DNA of 45,391 nucleotides from Planctomyces sp. GTDB taxonomy: Bacteria > Planctomycetota > Planctomycetia > Planctomycetales > Planctomycetaceae. The number at the start of each line of letters is the position of its first letter. Position 1 is the stretch's first letter. Location: contig SXPC01000058.1 of assembly GCA_005778225.1 (NCBI GenBank), positions 1-45,391 of the forward strand, read 5' to 3'. Under the pieces are notes generated by a model. It did not search any database. It was not told the DNA's origin and saw nothing but the letters and a program-made list of their open reading frames with translations. Of the stretch, positions 33,979 through 42,395 are shown piece by piece. The position numbers and the translations under genes were made by a program.

Positions 33979-36699
33979 TTAATTCTTGTTGTTGCTGTTG
34001 AGGATGGCGGTCAGGGATTCCTGCTGGTTGTTGAGGGACGAGATGGCTGAGTCCATCGCGACCAGCTGATTCAGGATGCGTGTTTTTTGTGATTCGAGGA
34101 GGGCTTGAAGGTTTTCGACGCGCTCGTTGATGTCGTTGATGTTGGTGTCGATGGCATTCTTCTGGAGGATGAATGTTCCATCGACGGTGTCCGTCAACGA
34201 ATCGACGGCGTCTTCCAATCGCTTGCCGAAGCCGGTCGCCGACTCGGAGAAGAACGTTGTGAGGTCGGCGTAGTTGCTTTCCAGGAGGTCATCGAGCTTG
34301 TCTTCGTCAATCTCGAGTTGCCCCTCGGTGTTGTATTTGATCCCCATTCCCACGAGTGAGCGGACCGTGGAGGTGGCAGGCCCGGTTTGAGTGAAGAGCA
34401 GAGCGTCGAGTCGCTGCATGGTCCGCTGGACGACGCTCGATCCCTGGAGGATGCCTCGCTCCTGGGTTTCCGGATCGAACTTGGTCAGCTCTTTGGTGAG
34501 GTCAATGACGGCGTTGAAGTTCTCGACGAACTTGGTGAGTTCCTCTTTGATGGCGTCTTTTTTGGGACTGAGGGTGATTTCGACGGGCGTGGTGCCGGTT
34601 TTGAGGACGTCGATGTTGATGCCGGTGACGACGTTGGTAAAAGTATTCGTCTGCGAAGAGACGAGGAACGAGTTGTCGGACCCGCCGAGCCTGAGGACCG
34701 CGTCCTGGCCTTGGACGATCGTCGAGAAACCGATGCCCAGGCCGGTATCGTCGAACATCAGGTTGCCGGCTTTTCCGGACAAGGCCGAGGAGATGCTGAG
34801 GCGATTGGCGTTGAAGGAGCTGCCGTCGTTGATAATGCTGGCGTTGGCGAAGGCGCCCTGGGCTTTGATCTTGGTGACGACGTTTTCGAGTGTATCGGTG
34901 CTTGTCACATCGAGGACGATGGCGTTGCGCGAGATGATTGCCTGCTGGCCGGAGCCGTTGACTTTACTCTCGCCCAGGATGCGGAGGTCTTTGGCGGTGG
35001 TGCCGCCGTTGAGTTCTTCGACCTTGATCTTGCCGGTGCCGCCCGATTCGTCGATGAGTTCGAAGCCATCGCCGGTCTTGTTGAGCTGGGCTTTGATGTT
35101 GATGGTCGAATTGGCGTTGATGCGGTCGATGACGTCGCCGATGGTCTGGACATTCGCGCTGATCGTGATGATGCCGACGTTGCCTGCGCCGTCAGTGATC
35201 TGGAAGGAGCCGGTCGAAACGGTCGAGCCATCGGGGGCATAGTCGGCGAGAGCCGAGCCTTCGTTGAGAAAGCGTCGGTTGAGGCTGCCGGAGTTGACGG
35301 TATTGGACGCGACGTCTGCGGTGATCTTGAGGTCGGCTGCGAGTGTGCCGGTGACATCCGAGATCTGGATGTTGCTGGTTGTTGAGCCGGACGAATCGAC
35401 GATCTTGATGCCGGTGCCGACGTCGTTGACGGTGGCTTTGAGGCTGAGTCGCTGGCCATTGGTGTCGGTGGCGGTGTTGATGGCGTAGAGGACTTCGTCG
35501 AGGGATTCTGCCGTCGAGAGGTTGAGATTGGTGGTTTTGCCCGTGCGGTCAGTGATCGAGATTTCGCCTGCAGTGACGCCCGCTCCGCCATTGAGGTTTC
35601 GCAGGAGAACGGAGTTCATGCCGGCGATCAGTTTACGCCCGGTGAGGACACCGCCCGTGGCTGCGGGGTCGAGGCCGAGGACTTTGGTGATCGTGGCGTT
35701 GTTGATGTCTTCCACGACGAGACTGCCTGCGCCGGTCGTTGTGTCGGTCAGGACGAAGCGGTCGTTCTCCAGAGACGCGGTCACCTTGCCACTGTTGCCT
35801 GTTGCGCCATTGATCTTGTCGAGGACGTCCTTGATGGTGGTGACGCCGTCGAGGTTGACCTCGAAGGTCGAGCCATCGGCGGTGGTCATCTTAAGGTCGG
35901 TTGCGCCGGTAAAGCCTCGGAACGTCAGGCCGTCGTTGAGCAGGTCGAGGGTGAAGTTCTGGTCGAGCTGGTAGATGGAATCGCCGGTGAGCGTGCTGCT
36001 GGCGACCGATTGTCGGATGCCGAGGCTTTGAGCGGTCGAGCCGTTGTTGACTTCAGTGATGGTCAGGTTGGACGTGGTGCTGCCGGAGGTATCGAGGAGG
36101 ACGATCCTGCCGTTGACAGATGTGGCATCGACGGCGATGCCGGAGGTGTTGTTGATGGCGTCGATGGCATCCTGCATTGAGACGACTTTGGTCAGGTCGA
36201 CTTCTGCCGTTGCGCCGCTGCGATCAGAGATGCGGATCTTGCCGCGGTTAATGCCCGAGCCGTTGTTGATGAGCTCGGACGGGGTTGATGTGGAGACTGC
36301 TCCGCCACGGGCGATGGTGATTTGACCGGCACCGATGGTCTGTGTGGAACTGGCATAACCCCGGCTGAGAACCTGTTGGGTCGCAGATTTTTGAAGAGCC
36401 TGGAAGACGTAGGTTCCTGCGGTCGCGGCGTTGGTGGAGCGGACCGTCATCTGTGACGTGTCGGGGTTGTTGATCGTCAGCTGGCCGAAGGTGTTCTTGG
36501 ACTTGAGAGTCGCTGCGTTGATCGACATCGCGACCAGTTGCGACTGGAAGATGTCGATGCCCTGTTTGGTGCCTTCGTACTCGGTGACTTTCGCTTCATG
36601 GCGTGCAATGACCGCCTCAGAGCGCGCCGTCAGCGCCTTGATCACGTCATCATAATTGATGCCGCTGACGAGTCCGGTTGAGATGGAGAGGGAGGACAT
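33979..36699 (-). CDS. fliD: flagellar hook-associated protein 2 (filament cap) with repeated insert
   Basis: This 906-residue cap protein is nearly twice the length of E. coli FliD. The N-terminal coiled-coil start is typical (SSLSISTGLVSGINYDDVIKAL), as is the C-terminal half (FVENFNAVIDLTKELTKFDPE, GMGIKYNTEGQLEIDEDKLDDLLESNYADL and a final heptad region). Between about 150 and 660 it holds five related units of 75-85 residues at roughly 153-229, 266-344, 378-460, 496-576 and 595-660. Each runs as GxIxITDxxG, then a SxxDVxxxIN helix, then an LxDxSGxTTSNLxIxxxN strand; the fifth is degenerate. These resemble flagellin hook-IN repeats and would form extra outer domains on the cap. It should be secreted by the flagellar export system. 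Confidence 0.9.
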   Translation of the reverse strand: MSSLSISTGLVSGINYDDVIKALTARSEAVIARHEAKVTEYEGTKQGIDIFQSQLVAMSINAATLKSKNTFGQLTINNPDTSQMTVRSTNAATAGTYVFQALQKSATQQVLSRGYASSTQTIGAGQITIARGGAVSTSTPSELINNGSGINRGKIRISDRSGATAEVDLTKVVSMQDAIDAINNTSGIAVDATSVNGRIVLLDTSGSTTSNLTITEVNNGSTAQSLGIRQSVASSTLTGDSIYQLDQNFTLDLLNDGLTFRGFTGATDLKMTTADGSTFEVNLDGVTTIKDVLDKINGATGNSGKVTASLENDRFVLTDTTTGAGSLVVEDINNATITKVLGLDPAATGGVLTGRKLIAGMNSVLLRNLNGGAGVTAGEISITDRTGKTTNLNLSTAESLDEVLYAINTATDTNGQRLSLKATVNDVGTGIKIVDSSGSTTSNIQISDVTGTLAADLKITADVASNTVNSGSLNRRFLNEGSALADYAPDGSTVSTGSFQITDGAGNVGIITISANVQTIGDVIDRINANSTINIKAQLNKTGDGFELIDESGGTGKIKVEELNGGTTAKDLRILGESKVNGSGQQAIISRNAIVLDVTSTDTLENVVTKIKAQGAFANASIINDGSSFNANRLSISSALSGKAGNLMFDDTGLGIGFSTIVQGQDAVLRLGGSDNSFLVSSQTNTFTNVVTGINIDVLKTGTTPVEITLSPKKDAIKEELTKFVENFNAVIDLTKELTKFDPETQERGILQGSSVVQRTMQRLDALLFTQTGPATSTVRSLVGMGIKYNTEGQLEIDEDKLDDLLESNYADLTTFFSESATGFGKRLEDAVDSLTDTVDGTFILQKNAIDTNINDINERVENLQALLESQKTRILNQLVAMDSAISSLNNQQESLTAILNSNNKN

Positions 36700-36879
36700 A
36701 AGTGATTGAAAGATGAGGGAGGAAGGATGAATCGGAACGTGATTGTCTAATTCTTGGGACGTCCGGGTTGTGCACAGTCCGATGAATCAGGGGATTCTCA
36801 CGTCATTTATCGACGAAAACTGTGGGGGAGGTTGAGGCAGCGTTACAAACTGCCGGTTTTCCCCACGCGAATCAGACGA

Positions 36880-39800
36880 TTACGGACGTTCAGGACGGAA
36901 AAACAGGAGGCTGATGTTGGTGTTCTGGTAGTGCAGATAGGGCAGGCGGCAGGATCGGAATAACCGGTAGCCTTGAGCCTGCATGAGGGCTTCGTACTCT
37001 GACTCTTCCCGGTTGTAGACGGGAGGGAGCCCGCCACGGCGCCATTTGCGTCCCATGATCTCTGCAATCACGACGACGGGGGCGGCCTGGCAGAGTTTCG
37101 CGGTGACCGACTTGACGGCTTCGTCGTCGATGTGAAGCAGGACGCAATAGGTGAAGGCCAGCGACGCGCGAGGGTATTCGTCGATGAAGTCGACCTTGGT
37201 GAACTGGTGCAACGGGAGCGAGCTTTGACATCGCTGGATCGCGTTGATGTTGACGTCGACGCCGCGATAACGTGCGGGGGGGAACGCTGAGGCGAGACGA
37301 CCGTAACCGCAGCCGACTTCGAGGATTGTGCCGTCACCCTGGCCGGTGACGTGAGCGTGGTCGGCGTAGGGGGTGAAGAGAGTGGAAAGAAGTTCGCGGA
37401 CGTTCCAGCCTTCGGGGAATTCGCCGAGGGTGGCGTTTTGGGGGATGATGTTCTGGAAGTTGTCGGACTCCCAGAATTTGGTGTGGTCGGCGTGGGGAGA
37501 AGACTGGAACGCAGAGGGCGCGGAGGGGAGCAGAGGTCGCGGAGTTTCTGGAACGTGGAGATTCTCGCTGGCGACGACTGGTTGAGCGTCGTTCGATGCT
37601 GGCTTCTTTGCGTCTTCGCGGCTTGGCGTTGAATCTGGAATTCTTACTCGGAGGTCTCTTCTGTCAGTAATATTCCAGTCTGGAATTGGCTGGCCTAGGT
37701 TACGGGCCTGATACCGGCTGCGGGCTTGTTGCATCAGGTCGGAGACGACGGTCATCCAGTCCCGGCCGGTAGCTGCGCGAGGTCCGGTGGAGTGCATGCC
37801 TCTGCGGTTGGCGAAGAAAGGCTGGTCGATCTTGATGCAGCGGTATTGTTCCCAGAGTCGCAGGTAGTAATGGAAGTCTTCCCCGGCATCGAGCCCTTCA
37901 TGGAAGAGCGTTTTGAGCGCGATCTCCGTGCGGACGAAGTGGCCCATCTGCAGTGTGAGGAAAGGGTCGGTCTTGAGGATCTCTTCGTAGCGATCGGTCT
38001 TGCCCAACTGGTCGGGGCGAGCTTCTGCGACATCGCTGCCGTGCTGGAAGCTGTAGATCTGGCCCCAGATGGCGTCATAGTCGTTCAGGTAAGGTGCGAC
38101 GGAATCGAAGGCATTGGGAACGAGGACATCGTCGGCGTCGAGGAAGAAGACCCATTCGCAGCCTGCATCCAACGCCTGCTTGAGGCCGAAGTTGCGGGCG
38201 TACGAGCGACCTGCGTTCCCCTGGAGATCATTCAGACGCAGCGGCATGACTTTGCTGAAGGGGCCGGGGAAGTCGGTGCAGGCGCGTTTGACAGAGTCGA
38301 GATTCTCTTCGTAGATCTGGGCATGCCCGGGACCGACGGGAGTGATGATCGCCAAACGCGGGGCGAGCTGAGCTGATGGGGCGACGGGGGTAACCGGTTC
38401 CTGGAGACGGTGATTGAAGTCTTGAAGCAGCATGGGGTTGTTGACTGTTGATTGAAGTTCGCGGGCGATGTCGCTGACGACCGGTGCCCATTCAAAGGCT
38501 TTTGACTGACGGAAGAGTTTCAGGCTCTTGTACCAGTAGCTGCGGTCCCCTTTGAGTAGCCAGCGCCATTCAGGAACTTTGGAGAGCATCGTCCAGCAGG
38601 GAACGCCGAGGGCGCCGGCGAAATGGACGGTCGCGTTGTCGATCGAGATGACCAGATCACACAACGACATCTGGGCGGCGAAGAGTTCCAGATTCTCGAG
38701 TGGATTTGACTCGGGGAAGTCATGCAGCGTCACGCCGAATTCGCGTTGAATGAGTTGCTTGTCGGCGGTGCAGTCACCGTATTGCAGGTTGACGAAGTGG
38801 ACCCCCGGGGTCAGGAAAATTGGCTTCCATTGTTCGAGGGGCAGGCTGCGTTTGGTGCCGACTTCTTTGTTCTTTCCGCCACGCCAGGAGATACCGATTT
38901 TCAGCCCGGTTCCGAGGGCTTCGAAACGGGGCTTCCAGGCAGCGATCAGTTTGGGATCTGGGCGCAGATACGCGACACCCGGATGAGAGGCGATGCTGGG
39001 ACGGAACATCTGCGGGAGATCGCCCATCGAGCGTGCCACGTCGATGTCTGGGAGCTGGATTTTGACTCCAACAGGTGTTGTCTTAGAACGGGGAATGGCT
39101 TTGAGTCCGGGGAACGAACGCTCGAACATCGCGACAGTGCGAGCGTCGGTTTCGAGGGTCGTCAGAGGGCTGAGTTTCATGACGTCAGATAGACAGCTGC
39201 CGAACATGATGACGTCCCCAATGCCCTGTTCGGAGAAGATCAGGAGACGTTCACGGCTGAGTCGTTGACCGTCCCACACAGGATGATCGAAGGGACGGTG
39301 ATCGTGTTCCCGTTTGAGGACTCGTTTGGCGTAGCCTTCCCAGCCCTGGACGAAGTCGCCGTGCATGAGACGGGTTTCGCCGAGGGAATATTGCGGCTCG
39401 TAATAGCTGGAATCGAGCTGGATCGCGCGACGGTAATGACGCTCGCTACTTTCGACGTCGCCAAACATCTGCAGGACGTTCGCGAGGTTGTTGTGGGCGT
39501 CGGGAATATCGTCTTCGAGCGAGAGTGCTTTCTCGTAACAGGCGCGAGCTTCCTGAAACTGCGCGAGCGCCTGATGACAGGCCCCTTTGTTGCTGTAGCA
39601 AGTCGCAAACGAGGGGAGCTTGGCGATCACTTTTTCAAACAGCTGGATCGCTTCTTCATACTCTTTCAGGTAGTACAGGCAGCAGCCACGCAGGTGCAGG
39701 CCATTGACGTGGTCGGGCTTGATCGTGAGAAAGCGGGCGTACAAATCAGCGGAGGTTTTGTAGTCTTGAAGCTGACAGAGATCGTGGGCATATTCTTCGA

Positions 39801-40386
39801 GAACGTCCGCGTTATTGGGCTCGAGCGCGAGCGCCTTTTTGAGGAGCAGGACAGCGTCGCTGAGTTTGTTTTGCAGGCGATAGACTTTGGCGAGATTGAC
39901 CAGCCCGAGGACATGATGGTCGTTGATGGTGATCAGTTTGGAAAGGGCCTGGCTGGCGTCGTCGAGCTTGTTGGCATCACGAAGAATCGAGCCCAGCGAA
40001 TTCAGGTAGATCGGCTGGTTCGGCACACTGTCGAGAGCTTTGCGGACAAGGCGTTCGGCGTCAGCGTGTTGTTGTTTTGCATAGTGCACCAGACCGAGGA
40101 GGTGGAGTGCATCGCCGTGAGTCGGGTCTTGCTTAAGGACTTTGCGGTAGAGGCGTTCGGCGTCGTCGATCTTTCCCTGCTTCTGGAGGGCGAGACCGCG
40201 GTCGACGTCCGCGTTCGGTGGAGCCTGTTTTTGAGGCAGGGGAGCGGTCGGGACAGGGGCAACTGGGGCAGGGTGAGTATCCGCCGGGACGTGGCTGTTG
40301 AAATGGATTGCCGGCATGAAATGCGGACCGTCCGACGGCTGCGACAGGTTCGAACGGGCAGGCGTTGACTGAGTGGGCTGTTTCAT
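36880..40386 (-). CDS. TPR - GT-B glycosyltransferase - GT2-like - SAM methyltransferase multidomain protein
   Basis: A single 1168-residue chain appears to hold four modules. Residues 57-345 are about eight to nine tetratricopeptide repeats. Residues 370-660 are a GT-B/heptosyltransferase-like domain (EQGIGDVIMF, KIGISWRGG, DLVISIDNATVHFAGALGVP), the layout seen in FlmG- and O-GlcNAc-transferase-like enzymes. Residues 675-900 are a GT2-like domain with LAIITPVGPGH and the metal-binding FFLDADD at 747-753. After a Pro/Ser-rich linker (915-962, made of repeat DNA) comes a class I methyltransferase with EVGCGYGRL (1023-1031). I chose the ATG at 40386, which has AGGGAT six bases upstream, over a TTG at 40410. 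It lies upstream of fliD-fliS on the same strand, so a role in flagellin glycosylation is suggested. A general surface-glycan role is equally possible. Confidence 0.8.
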   Translation of the reverse strand: MKQPTQSTPARSNLSQPSDGPHFMPAIHFNSHVPADTHPAPVAPVPTAPLPQKQAPPNADVDRGLALQKQGKIDDAERLYRKVLKQDPTHGDALHLLGLVHYAKQQHADAERLVRKALDSVPNQPIYLNSLGSILRDANKLDDASQALSKLITINDHHVLGLVNLAKVYRLQNKLSDAVLLLKKALALEPNNADVLEEYAHDLCQLQDYKTSADLYARFLTIKPDHVNGLHLRGCCLYYLKEYEEAIQLFEKVIAKLPSFATCYSNKGACHQALAQFQEARACYEKALSLEDDIPDAHNNLANVLQMFGDVESSERHYRRAIQLDSSYYEPQYSLGETRLMHGDFVQGWEGYAKRVLKREHDHRPFDHPVWDGQRLSRERLLIFSEQGIGDVIMFGSCLSDVMKLSPLTTLETDARTVAMFERSFPGLKAIPRSKTTPVGVKIQLPDIDVARSMGDLPQMFRPSIASHPGVAYLRPDPKLIAAWKPRFEALGTGLKIGISWRGGKNKEVGTKRSLPLEQWKPIFLTPGVHFVNLQYGDCTADKQLIQREFGVTLHDFPESNPLENLELFAAQMSLCDLVISIDNATVHFAGALGVPCWTMLSKVPEWRWLLKGDRSYWYKSLKLFRQSKAFEWAPVVSDIARELQSTVNNPMLLQDFNHRLQEPVTPVAPSAQLAPRLAIITPVGPGHAQIYEENLDSVKRACTDFPGPFSKVMPLRLNDLQGNAGRSYARNFGLKQALDAGCEWVFFLDADDVLVPNAFDSVAPYLNDYDAIWGQIYSFQHGSDVAEARPDQLGKTDRYEEILKTDPFLTLQMGHFVRTEIALKTLFHEGLDAGEDFHYYLRLWEQYRCIKIDQPFFANRRGMHSTGPRAATGRDWMTVVSDLMQQARSRYQARNLGQPIPDWNITDRRDLRVRIPDSTPSREDAKKPASNDAQPVVASENLHVPETPRPLLPSAPSAFQSSPHADHTKFWESDNFQNIIPQNATLGEFPEGWNVRELLSTLFTPYADHAHVTGQGDGTILEVGCGYGRLASAFPPARYRGVDVNINAIQRCQSSLPLHQFTKVDFIDEYPRASLAFTYCVLLHIDDEAVKSVTAKLCQAAPVVVIAEIMGRKWRRGGLPPVYNREESEYEALMQAQGYRLFRSCRLPYLHYQNTNISLLFFRPERP
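37499..37635. repeat. family E-like palindromic repeat inside a coding sequence
   Basis: The plus strand reads GACTGGAACGCAGAGGGCGC at the left and CTTCTTTGCGTCTTCGCGGC at the right. The left part matches the arm of the intergenic family E element at 41125-41269. The right part belongs to a related GACGCAAAGAAG repeat word. It lies within the linker between the GT2-like and methyltransferase domains and keeps the frame open. Confidence 0.75.
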
Positions 40387-40690
40387 CGCGATCCCTGCGA
40401 AGATGGGCAATTTTCACGGAATGTCTGACTCACGGCGCGCACGGTCGCAGAGAATCGGACGTCCTTGTGGTTATCGACGCATCGGGACGTGAGCCTTGCA
40501 GTCGATTGGCGTCAAAATCAGAAGAATCGTCAAAGTTTACCCAGTTGCACAGGCGCGCCAGGAAATTCAGGGTCTTGGCACAGCCATTGCGGCCTCCATA
40601 CTTTCCCTGCTGACTGAGGCGTATAATTCAGAGATTGACAGCTTTTTCTAGCGTGTCGATGTGCCATAATGGCAGAAGAGGTAAAGACAT
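40387..40690. other. intergenic region upstream of groES
   Basis: About 300 bases lie between the divergent TPR-glycosyltransferase and groES genes. TATAAT (40622) and TTGACA (40635) words occur but not at promoter spacing. No CIRCE inverted repeat is visible. AGAGGT about eight bases before the ATG at 40691 is a good ribosome binding site for groES. Confidence 0.45.
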
Positions 40691-41098
40691 ATGAGTGATT
40701 ACGTTGAACCACTTGGTCCACGGATCCTGATCCGTAAGGACGAAGGACGACATAAAACCCGCGGCGGCATCGTGCTGCCGGATAAGGCGGAGATTCCCAC
40801 GATCACCGGTCGTGTGGTGGAAATTTCTGTGGAAGTCTTCAACAACGATGAGTTCCCGGTTCGCAAGTACGATAAGGTCCTGTTCAATCCACGCAATGCG
40901 ATTCCGGTCGACTTCGAGCCGGACAATCTGCTGTACGTCGTGCCGATTGATGACGTTGTGGCGGTCTTCCGACGTAACGGACGCCCTCGTCCGGGGGAAC
41001 TGAGCGAAGATGAGGAATCCGACGCGGATGGCCTTTCTGAGGATACGTTCCTGGATCAGGAACTGCCGGAATCGGAATACGGCGAGGATGAGACGTAA
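40691..41098 (+). CDS. groES: GroES-like co-chaperonin with acidic C-terminal tail
   Basis: This 135-residue protein aligns with GroES over its first 97 residues: PLGPRILIRK, the mobile loop region ending GGIVLPDKA, KYDKVLFN and IDDVVAVF. GroES caps GroEL and helps fold cytoplasmic proteins. The last 38 residues are an unusual acidic tail (about 16 Asp/Glu, no Lys) not present in standard GroES. groEL does not follow; the next gene is ispH, after a repeat. The tail may alter chaperonin binding, or the protein may serve a divergent GroEL paralogue. It is likely transcribed alone. Confidence 0.86.
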   Translation: MSDYVEPLGPRILIRKDEGRHKTRGGIVLPDKAEIPTITGRVVEISVEVFNNDEFPVRKYDKVLFNPRNAIPVDFEPDNLLYVVPIDDVVAVFRRNGRPRPGELSEDEESDADGLSEDTFLDQELPESEYGEDET

Positions 41099-41124
41099 GT
41101 CACGAGGAGCGTATGGATTGAATT

Positions 41125-41269
41125 CGAAGAAGACTGGAACGCAGAGGGAACAGAGTTGGGCAGAGCTCGCAGAGGAAAACGAAATGACATTCTTGGCGAG
41201 CCTGCCATCTACTCAGAACTCTGCGTCCTCTGCTCTCCTCCGCGGGCTCTGCGTTCCAATCTTCGTCTG
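41125..41269. repeat. family E palindromic element
   Basis: The left arm GAAGACTGGAACGCAGAGGG and the inverted right arm GGGCTCTGCGTTCCAATCTT enclose about 145 bases, with further AGAGTT/AACTCT words inside. It lies between groES and ispH. A relative is embedded in the TPR-glycosyltransferase gene at 37499-37635. Confidence 0.85.
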
Positions 41270-41408
41270 GCCATGGGTGTGCGATGATTGTTACGTTTGA
41301 CGTGGCGGTCACGGTTGGGATGGCTTACAGTACGAGCTGGAGCAGGAACGCGATGACGTGTTTTGATGGCTTTAAGTTCTGTCGGATTTTGATGGATAGA
41401 GATCGACG

Positions 41409-42350
41409 ATGAAGATTTTGCTCGCGAACCCTCGTGGCTTTTGTGCTGGTGTCAACATGGCCATTCAGTGTCTGGATGAGGCCATCAAGCTGTTCGGCAC
41501 GAACATCTATGTGTACCACGAGATTGTGCACAACAAGTATGTGGTGGATCGATTTACAAAAGAAGGCGTGACGTTTGTTGATGGGGTTGCTGACGTGCCT
41601 GAGGGGTCGATTCTGCTTTATAGTGCTCACGGCGTTTCGCCCGAGATCCGTCAGGCATCTCGCGAGCGGAAGCTGCAGACGATCGATGCGACCTGTCCGT
41701 TGGTGACCAAGGTCCACATGGAAGCGATCAAGTTCGCGCGAGAGGGCTTTGACATCATCCTCATCGGTCACGAAGGTCATGATGAAGTCATTGGTACGAT
41801 GGGCGAAGCGCCGAACAGCATCACGCTGGTCGAGACGCCGGAAGATGTGGAGAATCTGCCGTTCGACCAGACCTCAAAACTGGCGTATCTGACGCAGACA
41901 ACCTTGAGTGTTGAAGAAGCCAGTCGGGTCATCAATGCCCTCAAACAACGCTTCCCACAGATTCAGGCCCCTCCGAAAGAAGACATCTGTTACGCGACGA
42001 CGAACCGTCAGCGAGCCGTCGACATGCTCGCCCCGCGGGCCGATCTGGTGATTGTCCTGGGCAGCCAGAACAGTTCGAACAGCCGACGTCTGGCGGAGAT
42101 TGGATCGACCTTTCATAAGCCCGCCTATCTGATTGATGGGGCACATGAATTGAAGGCGGAATGGTTTGAGGGGGTCAAAACGGTTTTGATCACCGCGGGC
42201 GCGAGTGCCCCGGAAATCGTCGTGCAGGAATGTGTCGAGTATCTGAAGACAAACTACGCTGCTGAGGTGGAAGAAGTGGTCACGCGCGAGGAGCATGTGA
42301 AATTCCAGCTGCCGCGGGAGTTGAGGGTGTTGCAGGCGGCGCAGGGGTGA
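41409..42350 (+). CDS. ispH: 4-hydroxy-3-methylbut-2-enyl diphosphate reductase
   Basis: This 313-residue iron-sulfur enzyme makes IPP and DMAPP in the last step of the MEP isoprenoid pathway. The three cluster-binding cysteines are present: Cys12 in RGFCAGV, Cys96 in DATCPLVTKVH and Cys194 in DICYATTNRQ. HEIVHNKYVV, SAHGVSP, GHEGHDEVIGT and SQNSSNSRRL are also conserved. The length is normal. No other MEP gene is in the window, and the neighbours (groES, an antitoxin-like gene, dprA) suggest no shared pathway. The ATG at 41409 is the only plausible start; the ribosome binding site is weak. Confidence 0.95.
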   Translation: MKILLANPRGFCAGVNMAIQCLDEAIKLFGTNIYVYHEIVHNKYVVDRFTKEGVTFVDGVADVPEGSILLYSAHGVSPEIRQASRERKLQTIDATCPLVTKVHMEAIKFAREGFDIILIGHEGHDEVIGTMGEAPNSITLVETPEDVENLPFDQTSKLAYLTQTTLSVEEASRVINALKQRFPQIQAPPKEDICYATTNRQRAVDMLAPRADLVIVLGSQNSSNSRRLAEIGSTFHKPAYLIDGAHELKAEWFEGVKTVLITAGASAPEIVVQECVEYLKTNYAAEVEEVVTREEHVKFQLPRELRVLQAAQG

Positions 42351-42395
42351 ACCGGGAGCCTTCTTGGGTGTCATTGAATGCCAAGGAGAAACGCT

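Noticed and set aside
34387-35385. 332-codon open frame antisense to fliD
   Set aside because: It is the mirror of strongly biased fliD codons. The translation is Asp/Val/Gly-rich with no motif, and fliD fits its family well.
39265-40368. 367-codon open frame antisense to the TPR region of the glycosyltransferase gene
   Set aside because: Same cause: codon bias on the real strand leaves the antisense frame open. No domain or ribosome binding site is seen.
40622-40670. TATAAT, TTGACA and CATAAT words upstream of groES read as a promoter
   Set aside because: The order and spacing are wrong (TTGACA to CATAAT is 24 bases, and TATAAT precedes TTGACA), so no sigma-70 promoter can be supported.
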